A stretch of DNA of 64,000 nucleotides from Aquibacillus rhizosphaerae (lineage in GTDB: Bacteria > Bacillota > Bacilli > Bacillales > Amphibacillaceae): NCBI RefSeq assembly GCF_030282825.1, contig NZ_JASTZU010000031.1, positions 1 to 64,000 on the forward strand. The letters run 5' to 3'. Shown here piece after piece: positions 18,901 to 29,500 of the stretch. Below the pieces are notes generated by a model. That model was not told the DNA's origin, did not search any database, and saw nothing but the letters and a program-made list of their open reading frames with translations. The translations under genes were made by a program, and so were the position numbers. Each line of letters begins with the position of its first letter. Within the stretch, counting starts at the first letter, position 1.

Positions 18901-20397
18901 ACTGGTTTAGCTCCAAGCAATATAGTTACTATAGCAAATGATTCCGAAGTGGGCGACTCGGAAAATACAGTATATGCCTATAGAGAAAATGGGAATGCGT
19001 GGGGCTCTAATAGTACCAACGCTTGGGCGGACTTTAACGATAATCCATATATAGTAGTTAATTTCACTGGCACAGGTATTGATTACCTTGTGGGGTCTGG
19101 AAATCAGACAGACTATAAATTTGAACTTGATGGTGAAGAAGTCGGCAATTTTGGTCCAGGTTCTGACGACGTGAGATATTCTGTAAGAGATCTAGAAGAA
19201 AAAGCTCATACGTTAAAAATTTCATTGGGAGACAATGAAATAGAAGAACAATACATGGATTACCGAGGTGTTACTATCTACAGTACGTCTGAAACGGAAA
19301 GTTCAAACAACAGTATGATTTTCAATTTTTCTGGCACAGGTTTTAATTTATTCGGAGCGACTCCGGATGCATTACTAGACGTATATATCGATGGTGAATT
19401 AGTTGATGAAGAATTTAGAGTCCATTCTAGAGGAGACAGACAAACATCCTACACGATTCGCGGACTGGAAGATACAAATCATACTGCTAAAGTAGTGGTT
19501 AAAGGCGGAACTTTTGTATTTGATGGAATGGATATAATAACTGGTATTAATGATGTGGAAGATGGTGGAGACGAAGAAGATGATCAAGATGATACAGAGC
19601 TTGCCGAGGGTGAAACAGGAGAGGTATTCCCTGGTTATACCGTATTTGTGAAAAATACAGATACTAAAATAAAGATGCCTGTTGATTTACCTAAAGGTAC
19701 GACACTTAAGGTTGAAAAAGTCGAAGCAGATAGTGCAAGCGAACAAGGACTTGAGGTAGCTGGTGATGTGTATAACTTTGACTTTAGCGAGTCACACGCT
19801 GGTAAATACCTATTAACTCTGGGATATAATCAAGCTTCCTATAATGCGGATGAAGTATCCATTTACTATTATAATGAGTCAAGTGAAGAATGGGAGCTCC
19901 TTGGTGGAGAGGTTGCAGATGGTACGATAACATTGGAAGTGAATCATTTCTCTACGTATGGTGTTTTTGCTGAGACTGAGATAGAAGACGAAGACGGAGA
20001 AGACGGCCAGGACGGTGAAGACGGTCAGGACGGTCAGGACGGTGAAGATGGCCAGGACGGTGAAGACGGTCAGGACGGTGAAGATGGCCAGGACGGAGAA
20101 GATGGCCAGGACGGAGAAGACGGTCAGGACGGTGAAGATGGCCAAGGCGGAGAAAATGGCGAGACCGGAGAAGATGGTCAAGACGGAGAAGACGGCCAGG
20201 ACGGAGAAGACGGTCAAGACGGAGAAGTTGACAAGGATGAAGAAACTGGCCAAGGCGGGGATGGTGATACAAATTCGGGTAAAGGTGATGGATTACCTGA
20301 AACAGCTACATCAACCTTTAACTTACTAGTATTAGGCTTATTACTACTTGTGTTAGGAACGCTAGCTATTTGGTTTCAGAAAAGGAAAAGAGCTTAA
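15964..20397 (+). CDS. Sortase-anchored GH59-like glycoside hydrolase with collagen-like acidic stalk
   Basis: This 1477-residue secreted enzyme starts with a signal peptide (about residues 1-36). The catalytic part (about 40-520) has the order seen in GH59 galactosidases: FKGFGTVSGNNTSRLL, then KVELGGD with GTEPATMRY, acid/base Glu200 in GISQNERAQ and nucleophile Glu298 in WVSEGV. A concanavalin-like module follows (about 590-790, IWHNLAFEAKENVFTLYLDG). Three related beta-sandwich modules (about 875-965, 1000-1095, 1115-1195) share an F-x-G and D-G-E pattern. A domain ending in NHFSTYGVF precedes a GQDGED repeat stalk (about 1341-1423), then LPETA (Leu1444), a membrane helix and QKRKRA. It should act on galactose-containing polysaccharide at the wall. 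Family clear, precise substrate unknown. Confidence 0.9.
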   Translation: MIIKRRKAKAIIGYLAVFSILFASLALMDINESKAEVITKTITIDGNDVDEFNRFKGFGTVSGNNTSRLLLDYKEEHPDQYWEIMNQLFNTETGAGLAHVKVELGGDINSSSGTEPATMRYQDEPANVLRGAGFQFAADAKSINPEITTEILRWGEPRFSWNGVASGDYENRYQWYKQTIDAVYDEYGFKLDYVGISQNERAQNGNNRVEVDWLKYFTSKIKQETNYESDYEHIKLVAADGYRDTSSISRVLLDNPDLIDEIDVISGHYDLNGSSELTQLQNKLKSEGKKTKEVWVSEGVSPMINARYRENMQPSYDGVGGPYGVVDIISRIISVYSWTGETENPLHAVSFDFQPSVAAFYQGSQYNPKHLISAFDPWSGFYEKDAGVQGVRHVMNFVGYDDHTTPENERWMYVKGATYSDGSEGDGGVQVDTSTHNYMTLKDPETDDYTTVFTNNTNDTRSYTMNAENLNGKENATVYAWETRGADAGQAYDANWFKKVNEITPVDGVYEVEVKPYSVVTISTLDKESEVNDFEYQSQPVDVSEDTILSLPYTDDFEYDEYPVDNEGRDYVDRRGGTPRFTTDQVGAFEVVKKATEQVTSGSAARTDLDIPDANAHGNMLQQKMAHDIIGAEWAVWGGTDGAASNSNPNTTLGDFRWVNYKVSYDFLLDTHTPEVEGRSNYALIGVRQVKAGGEDSHAPYNARVYSNGKYEILKLGSVVKEGTVEDFNNKIWHNLAFEAKENVFTLYLDGGEIDTYTDEDSTVMAGRVALGSGYYETLIDNLRIDPIEGYAYESDKYDSAQGKYFDTEEQALNNTDTLNPIGYVGNWSFTQAGYAHFNRTQMTASADFPVWNGVTIGHQDTTDEQGTLNKVFYSGSWGSNSGNAWGNDGDSLEITFKGNEIRLYGETNPSNGTADVYLDDELVGEANYLNNSSIVKEVFSIENLEEEEHTLRVVAKESYTSFVRAEVETTEETSLEAVTGLAPSNIVTIANDSEVGDSENTVYAYRENGNAWGSNSTNAWADFNDNPYIVVNFTGTGIDYLVGSGNQTDYKFELDGEEVGNFGPGSDDVRYSVRDLEEKAHTLKISLGDNEIEEQYMDYRGVTIYSTSETESSNNSMIFNFSGTGFNLFGATPDALLDVYIDGELVDEEFRVHSRGDRQTSYTIRGLEDTNHTAKVVVKGGTFVFDGMDIITGINDVEDGGDEEDDQDDTELAEGETGEVFPGYTVFVKNTDTKIKMPVDLPKGTTLKVEKVEADSASEQGLEVAGDVYNFDFSESHAGKYLLTLGYNQASYNADEVSIYYYNESSEEWELLGGEVADGTITLEVNHFSTYGVFAETEIEDEDGEDGQDGEDGQDGQDGEDGQDGEDGQDGEDGQDGEDGQDGEDGQDGEDGQGGENGETGEDGQDGEDGQDGEDGQDGEVDKDEETGQGGDGDTNSGKGDGLPETATSTFNLLVLGLLLLVLGTLAIWFQKRKRA
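19985..20231 (+). repeat. Tandem GQDGED-coding repeat
   Basis: Near-identical 18-base units (GGCCAGGACGGAGAAGAC and variants) encode Gly-Gln-Asp-Gly-Glu-Asp triplet repeats without proline. One GGENGET interruption divides the array. The unit similarity at DNA level makes length change by slippage likely. The product is a highly acidic Gly-X-Y spacer between enzyme and wall anchor. Confidence 0.9.
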
Positions 20398-20404
20398 AAA
20401 AAAT

Positions 20405-20450
20405 AAAAAGCTGAGGCTGTCCTATAGGTGACAGCTTCAGCTTTTCCTTT
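20405..20450 (+). terminator. Rho-independent terminator after the GH59-like gene
   Basis: AAAAAGCTGAGGCTGTC pairs with GACAGCTTCAGCTTTT (20430-20445) with one mismatch, followed by CCTTTTG. Confidence 0.88.
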
Positions 20451-20595
20451 TGCCAATCTTTAGTGCTCCATTAGATGAACTTAGATTCTATTATAATGTT
20501 AATGGATTAAGAACTGTTAGTGTAAATCAATGGACCTATTAGGGCTTGTTTTATTATGTTTAACAATATTTTATATCAAAAGGATAAGTATCATT

Positions 20596-20826
20596 TTATA
20601 TGATATTTTCGTTTTGAGCTTGTTCCTCACCATCTATTATTTGATAGAAAGCGTTTCTCATAGCTGTTTCATCTAATCCCATATTTATACGGTAGTTTTC
20701 TGGATCTAAAATACGGTAATGTTCAGTGAATTCATGTTGTTGTAATTTAAAATCTTTCCGAACGTCTAAGGTGCTCCAAAAGACGGGATCACCATGGGTA
20801 CGTGCCCGTGAATATAAGGATGACAT
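20596..20826 (-). CDS. Small hypothetical protein
   Basis: This 76-residue soluble protein has a good ribosome site (GGAAGGTGAAAATATG) and no signal peptide or membrane segment. It is rich in charged and aromatic residues, with HGDPVFWSTLDVRKDF in the first third and an acidic C-terminus. It is a single gene on the minus strand between two plus-strand genes. I do not recognise a family; its ribosome site and balanced composition argue that it is real. Confidence 0.6.
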   Translation of the reverse strand: MSSLYSRARTHGDPVFWSTLDVRKDFKLQQHEFTEHYRILDPENYRINMGLDETAMRNAFYQIIDGEEQAQNENII

Positions 20827-21083
20827 ATTTTCACCTTCCTTTCACAATATGTTACCATTATGCCCACGTTAACAAGACAATAAACATCATGCTGTTGGTT
20901 GTTAGAAAATTGTAATAGTTTGCTTCGATTGGTTCAGTTAATGGTTGGTTTGTTTTCTATATAGTTTTTATATGGACAAAAAATAACCAGCCTAAATATA
21001 AAAAATGATTGTTATAGTTTTAAAAAAGTAGTAATATTTTACTATTATAATGAAAAAAATGAATAAGGTGGAATTGGACAACT

Positions 21084-22475
21084 ATGAGAAAACTGACTAT
21101 GCTTTTTTTGCTTATTTTAATTAGTGGATGTGGTATGAAAGAACAAACAGAAGATGAGTCCCAACGAGCAGAAGCCATTGTGGAAGAGACTTCAGAAGCA
21201 GTTGAAGAAGTGAAGGAAGAAAAGTCTAGTCGTTCCAATGAATCGTTAGAAGATCTCCTAACCGAAGTGAATTTAGAAGCTAAGTTAACAGAAGTATGCT
21301 CTAATTTAAAAATTGAAATGACCACAGCTTTCCTTGAAGCGGATAGCCATCGACCTTCAATTGTCGGTTTTTGTCATAACAATGGTGATGTTTCATTAGA
21401 ACAAGAGCCATCCTATATTGCTATTGCTAACTATGATGAATCAACTAAAGTATGGGCTGTTGATGTACGAGAACATGAATTTATGTATCAGCCATCTCGG
21501 TTTGCGGGTATTTTGCAACTTGATGATACAAGTGAGCGAGTTGTCATCCAACTTTATGAGGATCCAGCAACATTTGGCGGAACAAGTGCTATAGTAGTTT
21601 CATCTGAAAATAATAAAATTGTAATCGAAAGAATCAATAGTACTGTTACACAATTTGGGGAATTTCGTACAGAAGGAAATGAAGTTATTATAGAGGACGA
21701 CCATACAACGGAAAGTTATACGTATTCTGAAAACAGTGTTACACATACAACTCATGTAAATGAAGTGACAACTGATGCAGATATTAACATTACTTATAAC
21801 AAAGTCAACGATACACCTCTCTTTGCTACTTTTCAAAGCGGAAAGATATTAGATGTTGAAGTCGGTGACATTATTAGTTTTCAACCGGATAAACCACTTT
21901 CGCTGGTTGACTTCCAAATTAGAACATCCTTGAAAAAGTTACCTGACATCCCCGATACTTTCGTTGTGGGTGAAGGTGATATTGGTGAAACAATAGAGTT
22001 TGGTGAATATCCATATGATGAAATGATTGTATATTATGTAGGTGATCCATACTGGTTTACATCACATGAATACCTAGCAGAATTAAATAAAGGAAATATG
22101 CCAGGTTCAAAGGTGCAATTATCTACTCCTAATTCAGAGATTAAAACAATACTTGGTGATGAGAATTTATTAAGTGAATATGGTCTATCTGGTGCGATGA
22201 ATTTGGAATATGAGCAGTTCGTTTATGCAATTCCGTTTTTAGAGGAAGAGGGAGATGTAATTTACAGTGTCATTCGTAAACTTCCTTTTGGCACGAATTT
22301 AACTGGAGATGATTTTATCGAAAGCTGGGGAGAACCAACTAGTACAATGACCAATATGGACTCTGTAGATGAATCTTTGATTTTACATTATGCGCTTGAA
22401 AATGACCATTATGTTCATATATATCTTCATGGTCCATCGACAGATGCTAAAGCAGAGAAAATTAACCTATATTAA
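21084..22475 (+). CDS. Hypothetical lipoprotein
   Basis: This 463-residue protein begins with MRKLTMLFLLILISGCG, a type II signal peptide with lipobox ISGC, so it should be lipid-anchored on the outer face of the membrane. A Glu/Ser-rich linker (residues 23-60) is followed by beta-rich globular sequence. Residues about 350-440 (LGDENLLSEYG, then FIESWGEPT) resemble the repeats of DUF4309-like bacterial lipoproteins, but I am not sure. The start follows AAGGTGGAATTGG. It stands alone between terminators. Function unknown. Confidence 0.75.
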   Translation: MRKLTMLFLLILISGCGMKEQTEDESQRAEAIVEETSEAVEEVKEEKSSRSNESLEDLLTEVNLEAKLTEVCSNLKIEMTTAFLEADSHRPSIVGFCHNNGDVSLEQEPSYIAIANYDESTKVWAVDVREHEFMYQPSRFAGILQLDDTSERVVIQLYEDPATFGGTSAIVVSSENNKIVIERINSTVTQFGEFRTEGNEVIIEDDHTTESYTYSENSVTHTTHVNEVTTDADINITYNKVNDTPLFATFQSGKILDVEVGDIISFQPDKPLSLVDFQIRTSLKKLPDIPDTFVVGEGDIGETIEFGEYPYDEMIVYYVGDPYWFTSHEYLAELNKGNMPGSKVQLSTPNSEIKTILGDENLLSEYGLSGAMNLEYEQFVYAIPFLEEEGDVIYSVIRKLPFGTNLTGDDFIESWGEPTSTMTNMDSVDESLILHYALENDHYVHIYLHGPSTDAKAEKINLY

Positions 22476-22482
22476 AGCTGAG

Positions 22483-22515
22483 GAGAGGACGAGGTTAAAG
22501 CTTGTCCTCTTTCTT
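22483..22515 (+). terminator. Probable terminator after the lipoprotein gene
   Basis: GAGAGGAC and GTCCTCTT form a short stem with a 13-base loop, followed by TCTTA. The T-run is weak. Confidence 0.5.
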
Positions 22516-22556
22516 ATGTGAAAATGGTATGATATTAAGTAGGTAGGGGGAATATC

Positions 22557-23252
22557 ATGGATACAATCATTTTTGATGTAGATGATACGTTGTACGATCA
22601 AGCATTAACTTTTAAAAAGACATACAAGAAAATGTTTCAAAAACCACTTTCAGAGGAAGAATTGGACAAGTTATACATAACGAGCCGGAACGTTAGCGAT
22701 GCATTATTTGATAAATGTGAAGCGGGAGAGGTTTCTATTTTAGATATGCAAATTCGCCGTATTACGGAGGCTTGTGAGTTATTTGATATCGTTTGTAGTG
22801 AAAAAAAAGCGCTCGAATTTCAACAAGCATATTTAGAAGAACAACAAAAAATTAATTTGTTCCCTGAAATGGAAGCATTGTTGAATTTTCTGCTTAAAGA
22901 AAACAAGCAGCTCGCTCTCCTTACAAATGGCGAGGGTAAGCACCAATCGATGAAAATAAAGCAACTTGGTTTAGAGCAATGGATTCCTGCAGAACATCAT
23001 TTTATTTCTGGAGACCTAGGACATGCTAAGCCTGATCGAGAGGTCTTTCATATTATTGAAGAAAAGCTTCAACTAAATAAAAAGCAAACGGTTTACATTG
23101 GTGATTCGTTTGACAATGATATCATCGGTGCCAAGCAAGTAGGGTGGCAAGCGATATGGATGAATCATCGAAAAAGGGCCAAGCCTGAAGGTGAAATTGA
23201 ACCAGATAGAGTAGTATATAACGTAAAAGAATTATTAGAGGTATTTTGTTAA
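22557..23252 (+). CDS. HAD hydrolase, subfamily IA
   Basis: This 231-residue cytosolic phosphatase has motif I IIFDVDDTLYD at residues 4-14, a helical cap, motif II LLTNGEG near residue 122, the motif III Lys in HAKPDREVF near 160, and motif IV YIGDSFDNDIIGAK near 183. These are the features of YjjG/phosphoglycolate-phosphatase-like enzymes acting on nucleotides or small phosphate esters. The start follows GTAGGGGGAATATC. A terminator overlaps its 3' end. It is not linked functionally to the neighbours in any visible way. Confidence 0.88.
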   Translation: MDTIIFDVDDTLYDQALTFKKTYKKMFQKPLSEEELDKLYITSRNVSDALFDKCEAGEVSILDMQIRRITEACELFDIVCSEKKALEFQQAYLEEQQKINLFPEMEALLNFLLKENKQLALLTNGEGKHQSMKIKQLGLEQWIPAEHHFISGDLGHAKPDREVFHIIEEKLQLNKKQTVYIGDSFDNDIIGAKQVGWQAIWMNHRKRAKPEGEIEPDRVVYNVKELLEVFC

Positions 23253-23290
23253 AGAAGCGAGGGAAACATTTTCCTGCTTCTTTTTCTTTT
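23251..23290 (+). terminator. Rho-independent terminator
   Basis: AAAGAAGC (23251-23258) pairs with GCTTCTTT (23276-23283), with an inner AGGGAAA/TTTCCT stem and a T-rich tail. Confidence 0.8.
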
Positions 23291-23415
23291 GCGTAAAAGT
23301 TTAATCGATGGCTTGCTGTTTTCATAATAATTATGTAGGAAGCAAAGAACCGTTTTTTTACTTCTTTGGGTTGAAGTTTTTTAAGATATAGTATAAAATC
23401 AAAATTATTAATTAA

Positions 23416-23430
23416 TTGAAATCGATTGCG
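23416..23430 (+). promoter_or_regulatory. cre-like site 1 upstream of the amylopullulanase gene
   Basis: TTGAAATCGATTGCG matches WTGNAANCGNWNNCW except for the final base. It lies about 90 bases upstream of the start codon. Together with the second site it points to CcpA control. Confidence 0.5.
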
Positions 23431-23482
23431 CAATATTAACTGAAGTAATAATGGTAATGCGGTTTATTTTTTTGTTAATTTG

Positions 23483-23496
23483 TGCAAACGATTTCA
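23483..23496 (+). promoter_or_regulatory. cre-like site 2 upstream of the amylopullulanase gene
   Basis: TGCAAACGATTTCA matches TGWAANCGNTNWCA except at one position and is nearly palindromic. It ends about 22 bases before the start codon, where a bound repressor would block elongation or initiation. Confidence 0.6.
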
Positions 23497-23518
23497 CAAA
23501 TAATAAGGAGGATGGTTA

Positions 23519-26500
23519 ATGATGAGGAGGAGTACAAAACGTAAGTTGTCCATGTTCATGATTGCGATTATGTTTGTTAGTTTGTGGACACCTTATTTAC
23601 AGGTTCAACAAGTAATTGCTGCAGATTCTTCTAGCACAAACGAAGTTAATGATTCAGTTACGAATGATCGCACTGTACGTGTGACTTATATTCGAGAGGA
23701 TCAAACGTATGACGGCTGGAATATATGGGCTTGGAATACAGGAGTAAAAAATGATCAGCTTTATTTTGATTCATACGAAGACGGTGTTGCCGTAGCAAAT
23801 ATTGCCGTAGCGCCTGAAACAGAACAATTCGGGATGCTGATTCGCAGTACAGAGGACTGGGAAACGGCTGAAAAGGAATTTGCTGAAGACCGTATTATTC
23901 AAGTAAATGAAAACGACTCCCTTACAAAGGCTTACATAACGAGTGGGGAAGAAGAGATTAGAATTATACCAGATGGATCGGCTCCAGTTATTGACCAAGG
24001 AAATGCGACTTTCTTTTATCGTGATAAAGAACTTTTTAAGAACGATGATATGGATTCAATTGAAAAGATAGAGTTAAAGTTTAATGGAGAAACACACGAA
24101 ATGACATATGAGGCAGACAGTGAAAGGTTTGTATATCAGTATCAAAATATTCCTAATGGAGAAAATGCCTATACGTACCTTGTTACAAAAGATGGGGAAA
24201 CATCGGAGGTCAATGATCCTTATAATACTATTGGTGGAGTATCAACCATTGATTTTCAGAAGGCTTCATTAACAGTTTCTGGTTCCGTTACTCCGGCAGC
24301 TATTGACTATAATGAAAACGCTGTCTTATCTGTCGATGTTGATGGGTTATCAGAAAATCTTAACGTTTCTAAAATTATTGCAGATACAACTGCGTTAGGT
24401 GGGACGGATAAACTAGAAATTGATCCAGAGTTAAACGAAGTTACGATTGCTGTGGATGACAATGTAACTGCTGGAACAAAGCGTATCCCTCTTACAGTCG
24501 TTGATTCATATGGAAATTACTATGAAGGAACAACACAGGTAGACATTAAAACAAGACAATCTGTGGGCGAGTCTGATTTTGATTGGGACGAGTCTATTAT
24601 TTACTTTATGCTAACAGACAGATTCTTTGATGGTGATTCATCTAATAATGATCCATATAATCTAAATTATAATACAGATTTGCGTGGCACCTATCAAGGA
24701 GGAGATTTTAAAGGTATAACGGAGAAGTTGGATTACCTTGACAATCTTGGTGTAAATACGATTTGGATAAGCCCTATTGTGGAAAATATAAAACATGATG
24801 TCGGAACGGATGTAGATGGTCAGCCATATTATGCTAACCATGGCTACTGGGCAAGTAACTTTGGTGAATTAAATCCACATTTCGGAACGATGGCTGATTT
24901 TCATGCCCTAATTGACGCGGCACATGATCGAGATATAAAAATAATGGTGGATGTGGTATTAAATCATACGGGGTATGGTTTAAAAGATATCAATAGTCTT
25001 CCTGAAGGGGATCGTCCTGCGGGCTATCCTACGGATGCTGAGCGTAGTGTATTTAGTGACTTACTGCGTCAAGGTTCGGATGTTGGAACGGATGAGGTGG
25101 TTGGAGAATTAGCAGGCCTTCCTGATCTGAAAACTGAAAATGCGGAGGTGCGGAAACAGATTATTAATTGGCAAACAGATTGGATTGATAAGGCAACAAC
25201 AGCAAATGGAAATACTATTGACTACTTCCGTGTCGATACGGTTAAGCATGTGGAAGATACAACTTGGATGGCGTTTAAAAATGCTCTGACAGAAAAAATG
25301 CCTGAACATAAGATGATTGGTGAAGCATGGGGAGCAAATATGAACAATGATTTTGGATTCCTTGATTCAGGTATGATGGATTCTCTTCTTGACTTTGGGT
25401 TCAAAGATATTGCCCATTCTTTTGTGGATGGTGACTTAACTGGAGCGAATGATGATCTAGCTGTTCGTAACGGTGAAATCGATAACACAGCTACACTAGG
25501 TCAATTTCTTGGAAGTCATGATGAAGATGGATTTCTCTATTCATTAGGTGGAGATGAAGGAAAGCTGAAATTAGCTGCGTCTCTTCAAGCGACGGCAAAG
25601 GGACAACCAGTTATTTATTACGGGGAAGAGCTTGGCCAAAGTGGAGCTAATAATTATCCGTATTATGACAACCGTTATGACTTTGCATGGGATGATGTAG
25701 AGGGCAATGATGTTTTAGAACATTATACGAAGATACTAAACTTTAGAGGAGCACATGCTGATGTGTTTGCTAAAGGGGATAGAGGTTTTGTTGGTGGCTC
25801 TAATAACGACGAATTTTTACTTTTCTCACGTAATTATGAAGCTGAATCAATCTATGTTGGTTTAAATGTCGCAGACGAAGCAAATGACATTAAATTGATC
25901 GCTGATTCAGCAGATGCTGTGATAACAGATCATTATTCTGGTCAAGTTTACCAAGCTTCAGAAGCGGGAGAAGTATCGATTTCGATTCCTGCTAATGCGG
26001 ATGGTGGTACAGTATTGTTAACCGTAGAAGGTGGTGCGATTACAAACGCTGTCTCCGCTAGTGAGGGAGATGACGGAGGGGGTGAAAATGGAGTGAATCC
26101 AGTTCCGGATAACAACATTCGTATTCACTACAACCGAACAGATGATAACTATGAAAACTTTGGGGCTTGGCTCTGGAATGATGTAGCCTCACCATCAGCT
26201 AACTGGCCAACCGGTGCCACGATGTTTGAGAAAACAGACAGTTATGGATCCTACATCGACGTACCACTTGCTGAAGGTGCAAAAAACATCGGGTTTCTAG
26301 TGATGGATATCACGAAAGGGGATGCTGGTAAAGATAGTGGTGACAAAGGGTTTACTATTGCATCACCTGAAGTGAATGAGATATGGATTAAACAAGGTTC
26401 AGATGAAGTTTATCCGTATGAACCAGTTGATTTACCAGAAAATACTGTTCGTGTACATTACGTTCGTGATCAAGCAGACTATGACAGTTTTGGACTTTGG

Positions 26501-29500
26501 AATTGGGGCGATGTCGTAGCTCCTACTGAAAACTGGCCAACAGGTGCAACGGATTTATCAGGTGTGGACCAGTACGGCGCATATGCGGATATAGAACTCA
26601 CAGAAGAGGCAAAAGAAATTGGTTTTATTGTTCTTGACGAGTCCAAAGGTGATGCTGGTAAAGATGGTGGAAATAAAACATTCAATCTACTAGATAAGTA
26701 TAATCGTCTATGGGTGAGACAAGGTGATGATACTGTTTATGTTTCTCCTTATTGGGATGTTGCATCTGGTCTAACATCTGGTGAGGTAGTCGCTGAAAAT
26801 ACAATTCTATTAAACTTTACGATGACAGAGGGTTTAACAGAAGAGGGCTTACTTGCTGACTTATCCATCAAAGATGCAGATGAATCAGTGGTTGAATTAG
26901 AGAGTGTTGAAATCACAGGAGACAAAACGGTGGAATTAAAAGCAACCTTTGATCTGAATAAACTTCCTTTATCGATTACCTATGCAGATAGAACTGTTAC
27001 GGCTAATAGTGGCTGGCGAATGCTTGATGAAATGTATGCCTATGATGGTAGTGACTTAGGGGCAACGTATAATAATGGGGGAGCTATACTAAAATTATGG
27101 GCTCCAAAAGCAAGCCAGGTAGTTGCGAAACTATATGATAAAGACGATGCGGCTACACAAATTGGCAGTATCCCATTAACACTTGGAGAACAAGGAATTT
27201 GGTCAGTAGAGATTGATCCAAGTGACCTTGAAGATGTTTCTGATCTTGACGGATATTACTACCAATATGAAGTAACCAATGATGGCGTAACAAAAAAAGT
27301 TTTAGATCCTTATGCAAAATCAATGGCAGCCTTTACCGTTGACACAACAGGTGAACCAGGTCCTGACGGAGACGATGTAGGTAAAGCAGCAATCATAGAT
27401 TTGAATGGTACTGACCCTGAAGGATTTACCCATGCAACCATTGATGGTTATGAAAAACGGGAAGATGCAGTCATATATGAAGTTCATGTTCGTGACTTTA
27501 CTTCCGATCCTTCTATACAAGGAGATTTAAATGCAAGATGGGGTTCTTATAAAGGCTTTATTGATAAGCTAGATTATATTAAATCACTAGGAGTTACACA
27601 CGTTCAATTACTTCCTATTATGGCGTGGTATTACGGTGATGAGACAAACATGAACGAAAGAGAACTTGATTACTCAGCTGGCGGTAATGAATATAACTGG
27701 GGATACGATCCTCATAGTTACTTTTCACCAGATGGTGCGTATTCTGAAGATCCAACAGATGCTGTACTACGAGTAAAGGAAACAAAAGAATTAATTGATG
27801 CCATTCACGAAGCTGGAATGGGTGTTGTGCTTGATGTTGTCTACACACATATGGCTCAAACAAGCACATTAAATGATATCGTTCCAAATTATTATGCATT
27901 CCAAGATAGTGCAGGTAACTTCCTGGGCGGTTTTGGTAACAACCTTGCTACCAATCACAAAATGGCTGAGAAGTTGATGATTGACTCGGTTAAATATTGG
28001 TTTGACGAATATAAAATTGATGGCATGCGTTTCGATATGATGGGTGATGCAACCTATCCTTCTATCCAGAATGCTTATGATGCGGCTGAAGCAATCAATC
28101 CTGACGTGCTATTTATTGGTGAAGGCTGGAGAACATTTGCTGGTGAGGAAGCTGATCCAACGCTTGCTGGTATGGGAGCAGATCAGGATTGGATGGATAA
28201 AACGGATGATGTTGGCGTATTTTCTGATGAAATTCGTAATGAGTTAAAATCTGGTTTCGGTTCAGAAGGGGAGCCAAGATTCCTTACAGGTGGCGCAAGA
28301 GATATTGACACAATTTTTAACAATATTAAAGGTCAACCATCTAACACACCAGCTGATGATCCTGGCGATATGGTCCAATATATTGCAGCACACGATAACT
28401 TACCGTTATATGATGTAATCGCCCAATCTATAAAAAAAGACCCTGCTATTCCTGAAAATGATTTAGAAATTCATAAACGGATTCGAATTGGAAACTCGAT
28501 GATACTAACGTCACAAGGTACTGCTTTTATCCATGCTGGTCAAGAATATGGCAGGACAAAGCAATGGTTAGATGAAGGTGTACCTGAACAAAAATACCAT
28601 GAATTATTAGATGAAAATGGCGATCCATTTGAGAACCCTTATTTCATCCATGATTCCTATGATTCTTCGGATGTAATCAACAAGTTTGATTGGGAAAAAG
28701 CAACGAACAAAGAAGTATATCCGGTTAATACAACAACGAAAGCTTATACAGAAGGATTAATTAAATTAAGAAAATCAACCAATGCTTTCAGGTTAGGTGA
28801 GAAAGACCTTGTAGATCAAAATGTATCATTACTTGAATTTCCAGAGATCGATGATTCGGATTTAGTCATCGCTTATGAGAATGTATCTACCGATGATACT
28901 GGTGTTTATTCCGTATTTATAAATGCGGATAACAAGGCACGGACTTTAACGCTTGGAGACTATGATTTTTCCAACAGTATGGTTGTAGTAGATAGTGATG
29001 AAGCTGGAACAAAAGCTGTTTCAGAAGAATCTGGTTTTACATTAACTGAGAACTCGCTAACATTAGATCCTTTAACAACGATTGTTTTTAAAACAATAGA
29101 AGAGCCAAACACAGAAGAACCAGGCGAAGAAAAACCGGAGCCGGAAGAAACTGAAACAGAAGAGCCAGGGACTGAGGAACCGGAAACAGAAAAACCTGAG
29201 AAGGAAAAAACAAACAAAGAAAACAGTAAAGTGGATATAATTGATAAGGAAGCAGATTTAGTTCGAAATGATACAAATAAGGTTTATGTTTATCAAAAAA
29301 ATACAAACCTAGTGATGATTAGCAAAGAAGTGCTAGCTAACTTAGAAGATGATTACTCTATCGAAATATCAGATGGAAAAGTAAAGGTTAAGATTCCACT
29401 TACTCTTTTACCAAAAGATAAAGATGTCACTTTCGAATTTGGAAAAGTAACGAAGATAATCTCTAAGAAAAACAAAGATGCGTTAAGTGAATTAATTGAT

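Noticed and set aside
19952-20272. Long frames on both strands across the GQDGED repeat
   Set aside because: The repeat has no stop in other frames by composition. The products are low-complexity and lie inside a clear gene.
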